Part shown: positions 56,442 to 64,000 of the stretch, piece after piece
Numbering within the stretch: position 1 is the first letter of the stretch
How the letters are laid out: each line of letters begins with the position of its first letter
Assembly: GCF_000313135.1 (NCBI RefSeq)
Contig: NW_004457654.1
Coordinates: 1,130,730 to 1,194,729, forward strand
Direction of reading: 5' to 3'
Length of the DNA stretch: 64,000 nucleotides
DNA from: Acanthamoeba castellanii str. Neff
Lineage: Eukaryota > Discosea > Longamoebia > Acanthamoebidae
Program-made: the position numbers and the translations under genes
Notes under the pieces: model-generated
What the model saw: only the letters and a program-made list of their open reading frames with translations
Told to the model about the DNA's origin: nothing
Database searches by the model: none

Positions 56442-57572
56442 ATGGGCCGGTACAGCAACCCCACCAGATTGCAGCGTGTCATCGCTTCTGGCCAGCAGCC
56501 AAAGAAGGAGGTGGTCACCACTACACCTCCGGGCGAGTGCCTGTTCGACCGGCTGCCGGCGGAGATCGTAGCTATCGTGCTGGGCTTCGTGCCTCCCAGC
56601 CCCAGCAATCTGTCTTCCCTCCTGCGCGTCTGCCGCTCCTGGACCTCCGCCATCGAGTTCGACGTATCTCTCTGGTATGCCTGCCTTGTCCCAGCCCCGC
56701 AAACCAAAGGGTCATAACTGAACTCCGACATACCTCCTTGGTGGCTTCGCCAACAGGAGAACGTGGTGCCAGGCGTTGCCTGTCGTGCTGCAACATAATG
56801 ATGACCGGGCCTCCTCTTGGCGAACCCACTTCCGTCGCTGCACCGAGAGTAACCACTCCCACTCCAGGTCTCGCAAAGCTCAAAGCCAAGGGCATGGCGC
56901 TGACATCAGCTGCAAACTCGTTGGCTGGGAACCTGCGCAGAGTACAGCGTGTTGGTGTGCAATCTGGACCCTCAGCCGATGGAGATGCAGGTGTGCGGCA
57001 GCCATACACTTGAGGACGTAGTGCAGCTCCTGCTTGCCCACGGCCCAACATTCAAATGTACCACAATGCTCGCTGTGTACTTGCAAGAGACTAAGGCGCT
57101 CGCACGCACACACACACGCACACACACACACGCACACACGGCACACACGCACGCACACGCATAGTGAGGGACGCCACTATCTACTTGCAGAGGGAGGACG
57201 GGGAGTGGGGTCAGCTCGAGCCTGGCGCTCCCCTCTACATTCACGGACTGCGCAGGTACGCAGCTACAGCTTTAACGTCGGTTTCGTCAAGCTGAGCCAG
57301 TAGTGGTTGTCTCTTCTTCTCTTCTCAGAAGTGGCCAGCGGATGAGCATCAGCAGCGACAGCCACGACGTGGACTTCCACAACTTGGACCGCCACACCCT
57401 CGACCAGCTGCGCTGGGTCTACGAACACCACTGGGGAGACTTTGATCCGGCGTGGAGCAAGCAACAGCTCATCAAGGTCCTCAGCGGCAGCAGCACACAA
57501 TCGCAGTTCGAAAACCCCATCGCCAACCAGCGCCGGAACCAGCAGGCGCGACTTACGGCCATGCGCAGCTGA
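56442..57572 (+). CDS. F-box protein
   Basis: ATG 56442 (MGRYSNPTRLQRVIASG) to TGA 57570-57572, five or six exons. The F-box is in exon 1: LFDRLPAEIVAIVLGFV followed by LSSLLRVCRSWTSAI, the expected LP...L..I..F......L...VC..W pattern. The middle exons have no recognised repeat, and the third is mildly Ser-rich. The last exon (SDSHDVDFHNLDRHTLDQLR) ends with helix LRWVYEHHWGDFDPAWSK. Likely an adaptor of an SCF ubiquitin ligase, with unknown substrate. One intron carries a long CA/CG repeat (about 57104-57163). Divergent from the patatin gene, 210 bases apart. Confidence 0.8.
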
Positions 57573-57665
57573 CGACCAGACAGATAAGAAATAGAAAAGG
57601 TGATGGCGAAAGGCGGGTAAAACCATTGCTAAAGATGCTGAAGAAGAAGACAACCTGACCACTCA

Positions 57666-60447
57666 CTACTTGAGCCTGATGATGCGCTGGCCTTGGCCCT
57701 TGGCCTGCATGTTGAGCTGTCGGAGCTCCTCCTCCTTGAACGCGCCCTTGATCTCCTTCTTTCGCTCCCGGTTGGCCTGCGTGTATAAATATATGTACGG
57801 TGTAAGTATATCATTGCCACACACACGCGCGCGCGCGCGTGTGTGGTGATGCGTTTGGGAGTGGATGCAAACCTTTCGCGCTTCCTTGATCTGTTGCTTC
57901 CTGGCTCGCTTCTCCTCCTTGGTCTCTTCCTTCTTGCGAGCTTGGCCCAGGTTGACCGCAGGCTGTTCCTCTCTGTGTGTTCGTTGATCACCATTACCAA
58001 GTTGAACGTTAGCCAGTCGAAAAGACAGGACCCAGATTATTACGGTCAGACGTACGTGTGCTTGACTTTAGGCTGAGTGGTGGGCAGGACGCCGAGCGGG
58101 ATGCCGGTCTTCTTGGACAAGACGATGGGCGGTCGCCTCCTCGACACGAGAGGACCGTCATCGATCAGTGTCGGATGATTCTCGGTGTTGGTGTACGTCG
58201 CTGTTCGAGCGAATTTAGATGCATCATACGTGGTGTGCGTGCGTTGTGGAGTGCGGTAAGTAAAAGTAATCATGAGATCAAGACACGACAGAGCGGAATC
58301 GTACTGGTGATGGACTCGCAATCCCATTGGTCTCGGGGCTCTTCAGCCTCCACAAAGACGAACTCGTCGCCCGTGTCGTCCTCCTCCTCGCCCTCCGATT
58401 CCTCACCCTGGGCATCGCCGGCCTGGCTCGCCCGGGACCGGTCGCCGGCTTGGCTCTTCTGTGACGCGCCGCTCACGCTCTTGGTGTCGTCGTCACCCGT
58501 GGCCTTCTTGCCGATGATGCCCTTGACCCTCCTTCGCGACGAGATGAACTCCTTCAGCACGGGCCTGCACACACCAAGAACCTGATTAGAAAAAGTAAAA
58601 GAAAACCCCACGGCTTTCGTGAGAGTAGCAGTTACCCGAGCTGGTCCATGGTGGTCATTCCCTTGATCTCTTCGGCCTCCTGCTCCAGCTCGCCGATCTC
58701 GTCGTCGTCGAACTCGGCCAGAGCCTGCAGAGACGCGTGCGTGTGATGGTGTCACAAATAACCCAAACAACAAGCAAAAGAGTGTCGACAGCTGGAATAC
58801 GAACCCTTTCGAACCGGGCGTCGAAGATTTGCTCGTGCTCGTTTCTCTCCCTCCTTTTGTTGCCCTCGGGGTTGGCCTTGAGGCCCTCCAGCAGAGCATC
58901 CAGGTCTTCATCGTCTTCGTCCTGGTCGTAGTCCTCCTCTCCATACTCTCCGTCGTCCTCGTCGTCGAAGTGGACCTTCCTGGATGGCCTTCGCTTACCC
59001 CTCCTGCCCGCTCCTGAAGTCGTGAAAGTAATGTAAACAACTCGAGCAACTCGGTCGTATGAGTTGATGTGTGGTGGCGCTGGTGGCGCACCTTGGTCCT
59101 CATCGCCGTCGGCTTCCTCATCGCCAGCAGCGACGATGAAGTCGTCGGTCAGCGATTCGAAGGCCTCGGGGTCGTTGAGCGCGGCAAGCACATCATCGGG
59201 GATTTCGTCTGCGGGTTCACGTTCACAAGTTGAGAGTGAGCCAAAGTCGCTCGTTGAGGAGTAGTGCAGCGCCAGGGAAGCTGTTTATGGTACCAGGAAT
59301 GTCGGCGTCATCGAGGAAGTCGACAATGTCTGTGGTCAAGATTTTACCCATCATCTCCTTTTCCTCGTCCTCGCGCAGCGCAAACGCCTGAGAACCGTGC
59401 CAACCACAGTACACACACCAATGAGGAGTGAGTCCGCTGTACGGTGTAAAGTGCGTAATTGGGACATTGCTCGCTGGTGTTGCTGCGTACCGGCTTCTGT
59501 CCCTTCTTGGGGGCGCCCTTGGGCACGGGCGCCTCCATGAACACACCGCCCGAGACGCCCATCGGCTTGAAGTGCTGCGCGTAGTTGTAGTTGCTGTCGA
59601 AGCCGTACTCGCCCAGCTCGAACTCCTGTGCGTTGACCCCGGCCTTACCCTTGGGCTTGGCCTTGCCCTTGACGTCCTTGGCTGCTGCACTCTTCTGTGC
59701 GGGAGCTGACGAAAGCAGAACAACAGAACAACGAACAACGTCAGCACAGCAAGACACGGCACGCGTGTAAATGCATCAATGCGCACCTTTCTTGCGCTCG
59801 TCTTCTTCAAGAGGAGGGAGATCGTCGTCCTCATCTTCGTCAGCGTCGGCAAACCTGTCAGCGTCCTCTTCCTCATCACCGTGCTCGTGAGCGGCACCAT
59901 CGTGGCCTTCCTCATCATCGTCTTCGTCCTCTTCGTCATAGTATCTGTCATCATCGCTGTCTTCGTCGTCATCGTGCTCCTCCCTGTGGACCCTCCTGCC
60001 GGTCTGCTGCTTGGACGCCATCAGGCGCTCCTCGTCGGCGTCTTCGCCATCGCCCCCGGTAGCGGCCTGGTTGAAGCCTTCAACAAGCTCGATGATCTTT
60101 TCCTGTTGCTCATAGTACGCATCCGGCAGCTGCTCACGTCACACCACGCGACAACATGATACGGCGTTGAGCAAGCAAGACTGGCAACATGAAGCGAGAA
60201 GAGGGGAGGGGAGGGTACCCTCTTGCGAGCAATATTGGGGTTCTCGATGGGCGCGAGGATGCGAACGGTGGCTTGGGAATCGCCGTAGCGAGGATCCTCA
60301 TAAGATCGATGCACCAGTTGGAACTTGGTCGAGTTCTTGGGGTCAATCCATTTTCTTCCCTTACGCGGCTAGAGGACATGCAAAAAGATGAGATTTTTCC
60401 ATAATTGCAATTCACCACAATCATGGAATTGACAGCGATCGTACCAT
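57666..60447 (-). CDS. LTV1: LTV1, 40S ribosome biogenesis factor
   Basis: Minus strand, about eleven exons. The N-terminus reads PRKGRKWIDPKNSTKFQLV, HRSYEDPRYGDSQATVRIL, as in LTV1; the initiator ATG is alone at 60447-60445, split off by an intron that begins right after it (GTACG donor). Further on come LPPLEEDERKK, the conserved block ELGEYGFDSNYNYAQHFKPM, EIPDDVLAALNDPEAFESL with DDFIVAAGD, long acidic stretches, NTENHPTLIDDGP, and the basic C-terminus RKKEIKGAFKEEELRQLN ending QRIIRLK (stop 57668-57666). LTV1 binds pre-40S particles around RPS3 and must leave before the final maturation steps; its acidic and helical make-up fits. All exons are short with GT/AG borders. Confidence 0.9.
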
Positions 60448-60640
60448 GATGAATGAGTGGGTGGGCAGATAAAGCTTGTGAGGGCTGGCGAAACTTGCAG
60501 GAGACAATGGCTCACCTCCGGCGTTGCCACAATAATCGATCAGATGCCAATCGAGATTGCCGCGTCAGAAGAAAACGAGAAATGTGAGAAATGCCTGAGA
60601 GCGAAAACAAGAAAAGAAAAAACAATTAATGTTGTTTTTA

Positions 60641-62113
60641 TTAGCTTGCTGTGGCTTGTGCTCGCTGCAGCTTGAAACGCGACACGATCGGGCGGTGGTC
60701 GGAGGTGTCGCCGAAGGAGATCGACCACACGGCATCGGACTCGCGAGCAGGGTGAGCCCAGCTCTGCACAACCTCCAACGTACATCGCTGCTGGGGGTCG
60801 CCAGCGGCATCGGTGAGCGTGACGCTAGAAATGCTGGCCCGGTGCTCTACCAACCACTTCTTCGAGAGGAAACCGAACTCCTGTGTGTCTGTCTCGTCCT
60901 GGACCACCTCTTTGGCGATGTCCTCTGGCGAGAAGTTCTTCACGAAAATGAAGTCCACTGCACCACCACAAGGAATCGAAAGAGCCCATAAAGTGAGCCA
61001 AGTCTACGCGACCAAAGGGGAAAGGCGGTAGGCTCGGGGTACCCCCAACATCCTCGTCGAGGTGATTGTGGTGAGTCACGCCAACCTCTCGTTGGTTGCA
61101 CGCCTTGAATGAGGACACATAGCCTGCTCTCTCCATCATCGCGTACACAGCGTCGTCGCTCGTTCCATTGAAGTCCCTGCATCACAGATCCCAATTCAAT
61201 GAGTACAAGCCATTAACGAGCTCAACAAGCTGGACATGTCCACGTGAGTGCATACCCTGCGACAATGACAGGAATGGCCAGCTGATTCCTGGAGGTCATT
61301 CACACAACACGTCAGTGGACAATGGTGGAATGGAAAGAAGCACAGCACTCACCTACCTTTGCAAGTAGAGCTCCACCGCTCTGAGGACCTTGGCGGTCTG
61401 CTGTTTGCGCATCCGCATATCAAATTCGTGGTGAGGAAAGGTCAGGTGGGTATTGGCCACCACAAAAAGAGCGCCAGTCTGTGCGTGATACCAAAAACGT
61501 CAGCGATTACACGCACACACGCACACACGCACACACGCACACACGCACACACGCACACACGCACACACGCACACACATAAGTTGATGTGATAGACAGCAA
61601 GGTGTACGCACCTTGCGTGAGCGGAGGAGCACAACGAGGGCCACACGGTCTCCGGCATCAGAAAACCGCACTTCGTGGGAGGCCACGATGTCAAAGCGAT
61701 CCGTGCACACGAACGTCGCCACCCCGTCCTCCTTCCTCCCCGTACGGCGCAGAGTCACCCCCTGATACCTTTCGCAGCCATCAGCAAACATTAAAGGAAT
61801 AAAATAATCAAAATAAAAATAAACAAACACAACAAGAAAAGGGACAGTACCCAAGACGAGCCATCTCGGTTTCGTAGAGGGAGAGGAAGGCCGGGGCGAA
61901 CCAATACTCTTGGAGGCATATGACGTCGGCCGCTTGGTGCGCGAGCGTGTCGCGCATGACCTTGGTGCGGTGCCGCTCCTGCCACTGCCGGCTGTTGATG
62001 AGATTGGTGGCGGCATGGCGGCCACCCTCCTTCGCGTTGTAGCACGGCGCAAGCACGTTAAAGGTTACCACCGTCACGAGCTCGGCAGGCACTTCCTTCG
62101 CCTCACTCTCCAT
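60641..62113 (-). CDS. endonuclease/exonuclease/phosphatase-fold protein (CCR4/Angel-like)
   Basis: Minus strand, ATG 62113 (MESEAKEVPAELVTVVTF), six or seven exons, end TAA 60643-60641. All EEP motifs are present: TFNVLAPCYN, ADVICLQEYW, a middle block VVANTHLTFP, NQLAIPVIVAG then DFNGTSDDAVYAMM, and SDHRPIVSRF at the end. They supply the metal-binding Glu, Asp and His residues, so it should be an active hydrolase. CCR4/nocturnin/Angel proteins act on RNA 3' ends or cyclic phosphates; others in this fold act on phospholipid headgroups or DNA. The NVLAPCYN start points to the CCR4/Angel side, but the exact substrate is open. One intron holds a CACACACG repeat (61509-61577). Confidence 0.85.
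61509..61577. repeat. ACACACGC simple repeat in an intron
   Basis: About eight copies of the octamer ACACACGC in an intron of the EEP-fold gene, between exons ending near 61485 on one side and starting near 61612 on the other. In the transcript it reads as GTGTGTGC. Confidence 0.9.
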
Positions 62114-62253
62114 CTCTCCTTTGTGTTGTTGGGAAATAAAATAGAAAACAATAAAACGAGGAAAACAATTGTAAGAATTTAAAGAATGTCACGCACTGGC
62201 CAGACTTTTTCAATCAGAAGGCCGTCTGAATTGATTAAATTCGTGTACGCAAC

Positions 62254-63273
62254 ATGTCGCGGCGCACGCTGTTCGTGGCCAATCTGTCAGAGACGACCAC
62301 AGCGCGCGATCTCGCCTGGGAATGCGAGCGCTACGGCCCGCTGGTGCGTTGTGATTTGCCCACCCCAGGGGGGCGAGCCAAGGGCTTCGCCTTCGTCGAA
62401 TTTGTAGATGAGCGTGATGCCATCGCTGCGCACAGCGAGCTCGCTCACCGTCGTATCGATGGCCGCCATCTGACCGTCGAGTACGCTCGCCGTGCCCCTG
62501 CGCCCGGCTGGCGTCACTCCCCTGGTCCTGGTATGCCTGGGCCTGGCGGACCTGCCTACCCTCGCCACCCCCCTTCGCCCCCATACGGCAAGCGCCGTCG
62601 TGATGAGTACGTTCCCAGCCATTTTCCCCCCTTTGATTGTTTGTTCAATTTCCAGTGGATATGTCGTTGCCCCTCCCCTGAACCTTTGCCATCTTCTCCA
62701 ATGCCAACACATTTAGCGCGACCCGACGACTGCGAACATGAATTTTGCTGATTCGACCCATTTTTCGATCCGACTCCTTCATTTCGACACCACTACAGCT
62801 CGCCCAGACGAGGCCACTCGCGTTCGCCCCCGCGTCAGCGGAGGAGGTATTCCCGCAGCCCGAGCCCGCGCGACCGCGACGACAGGAGGGACCGTGACCG
62901 CCACCGGGAGGTGGACAGACGCGACCGCCACGACTCCCCGCGCGGCAGGGACCACCGCGACAGGGAGCGTAGGGCTGACTCGGACCGAGACAGGGACCGA
63001 GAGCGCAGAGACGTGGACGGCAGGAGGGACGCCGGTGCCGCGCCCTCCAATGGCCGCGCCGACGCCGAGGCGGCCAGGCCCTCGAGGGCTGACAGAAGCC
63101 CCAGCCCGCGCGACCGCGCCGCCGAATCGCCCCAGCGCGCCGCTGCGCCTCGCTCGCCTGCCGCCGCCTCGGACGACGTGCCGAGGCCCCACTCGCAGGA
63201 GCGCCAGGTCGATGCTGCCGAAGACAAGGAGGGAAGCAGGACTCCCGAGAGGGAGCTCAGCCCGCCTCTGTAA
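62254..63273 (+). CDS. SR-type RNA-binding splicing protein
   Basis: ATG 62254 (MSRRTLFVANLSETTTAR). One N-terminal RRM: RNP2 LFVANL, RNP1 KGFAFVEFVD, closing HLTVEYARR. A Gly/Pro-rich linker (PGPGMPGPGGPAYP) follows. After one intron (62609 to about 62799) the second exon is an arginine-rich RS/RD domain: SPRRGHSRSPPRQ, DRDDRRDRDRHREVDRRD and so on, ending EGSRTPERELSPPL. SR proteins bind exonic enhancers and recruit the spliceosome; the RS domain is regulated by phosphorylation. The intron joins in frame (RRD-DSPRRG). It starts 140 bases from the divergent EEP gene. Confidence 0.9.
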
Positions 63274-63840
63274 GCTCGATTAGCTGCGCCCACAGCCACA
63301 CTCTTCCTCAACCCACACACTTTTTAGAAGTCACAAAAAAAAAGAAAAAAAGATAAAAATAATTTCCTTTTTACAACTCTGTCCTAGTTTTTGTTTCCTA
63401 GTTTCGATTTTCCTGATTGGTTGCTGCTCGGAAGGGTTGAGGTGTCGGAGCTAGCTACGTAATCAAGCTCCGACTCTACGTACCACCCGAAAACTCAGGG
63501 TACGTTGTGGGGAGTAGACATCAATGCTACGTGAAAGCGGGGCTGAAGACCACTGCCGTCGCGGATCACCAGCCGCATAGCTGAAGGCCTGCAGCCACGT
63601 AAGTTCTAGTTTGCTCGCCGGGAGGGGGTGAAGTGGTCTCATAAGCACCGCGTTGCAGTGTGCGCGAGCTCCTGATCGCTCTACGTTCTCCATTCGCTTT
63701 TCCATGTATTCTCGGAGGTCGCTCCGAACAGGGATCCAAAAGCCTTAGTCACAGTCGCACACCACACAGAAAACGCAACCATCCATACCACACCACACAA
63801 CACACGCAACAAACCCCACACCTCCACACTTCAAACCAAC
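63274..63840. other. intergenic, no gene seen
   Basis: 567 bases between the SR gene and the last gene. The left part is T-rich (3' untranslated, with A9 at about 63335). The middle has pairs of CTACGTA/TACGTAC palindromes, and the right end is a CA-rich leader of the next gene. Open frames lack an ATG with family support. Confidence 0.45.
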
Positions 63841-64000
63841 ATGGCCTGTCCCATGCGCGAGACCCGCACCAAGCCACCTCATTCGGAGAGGGAGCTCTTC
63901 TACCGCCTCATGAACGTGGAAGCCCACCCGGAGGTGGTGGAGCTCGCCCGCGCCTACCTGCCCTCCGCAATCGCCCAGGCCCGACGTCTGCGATGCGACA
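63841..64000 (+). CDS. protein of unknown family, 5' part only
   Basis: Starts at ATG 63841 (MACPMRETRTKPPHSE) and stays open to the window edge. The 53 visible residues are mostly helical (ERELFYRLMNVEAHPEVVEL, AIAQARRL). The start has a clean CA-rich leader with CAACATGG at the ATG, a plausible initiation context. No domain can be recognised from this length. Confidence 0.6.
   Translation, partial: MACPMRETRTKPPHSERELFYRLMNVEAHPEVVELARAYLPSAIAQARRLRCD

Overview
The window is nuclear DNA from a gene-dense, intron-rich unicellular eukaryote. Exons are GC-rich and short. Most genes carry many 60-200 nt introns, and most 5' splice sites read GT-ACG. Introns are full of CA/TG and CGACA/TGTCG simple repeats. 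The gene set (ARPC2, Ras, a Roc-COR GTPase, F-box, RING and MYND proteins, SETD-type methyltransferases, small isolated tRNA genes) and the sequence style fit an amoebozoan, most likely Acanthamoeba or a close relative. The species call is inference from style and gene content. Nothing bacterial, organellar or CRISPR-like was seen.

Layout. 1-5.2 kb: 5' part of a minus-strand Roc-COR gene, then divergently a plus-strand AAA ATPase. 5.4-10.1 kb: small minus-strand gene, tRNA-Pro, a coiled-coil RING protein, an acidic low-complexity protein and a small basic protein. 10.2-14.5 kb (minus): a protein with several ubiquitin-like modules plus zinc and RING domains, then eIF3g. 14.8-19.6 kb (plus): ARPC2 and a MYND-finger protein. 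20.0-21.3 kb: a broken purple acid phosphatase whose middle piece lies inverted. 21.6-27.3 kb: Mediator subunit MED24. 27.4-29.1 kb (minus): a Ras GTPase with Met in place of Gln61, and a universal stress protein. 29.3-33.3 kb: a tandem SET-domain protein. 33.4 kb: tRNA-Thr. 33.7-42.6 kb: PAN2 deadenylase, with an ABM-domain gene nested on the opposite strand in one intron. 42.7-44.0 kb: RBMX2-like splicing factor. 44.1-45.5 kb: a 266-bp inverted repeat, each arm carrying tRNA-Leu and tRNA-Val, with a second tRNA-Pro in the spacer. 45.7-50.9 kb: CIAO2/MIP18, a canonical Ras, a hypothetical gene, a frame-broken F-box gene, and GET1/WRB. 50.9-56.2 kb (minus): a patatin-like phospholipase with PH-like regions. 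56.4-63.3 kb: an F-box protein, LTV1, an exo/endonuclease/phosphatase-fold enzyme and an SR protein. A last gene starts at 63,841 and is cut by the window edge.

There is no operon logic. Several neighbours act in RNA biology (eIF3g, PAN2, RBMX2-like, LTV1, SR protein, MED24, tRNAs), and others in signalling and protein turnover (Roc-COR, two Ras, RING, two F-box). The strongest oddities are the inverted exon in the phosphatase, the tRNA palindrome, the nested gene in PAN2, the degenerate second SET module, the Ras Gln61Met change, the ubiquitin-like/RING protein, and reverse-complementary simple repeats in neighbouring introns. Exon limits were read by eye from frame continuity and GT/AG sites, so most splice positions are good to a few bases only.
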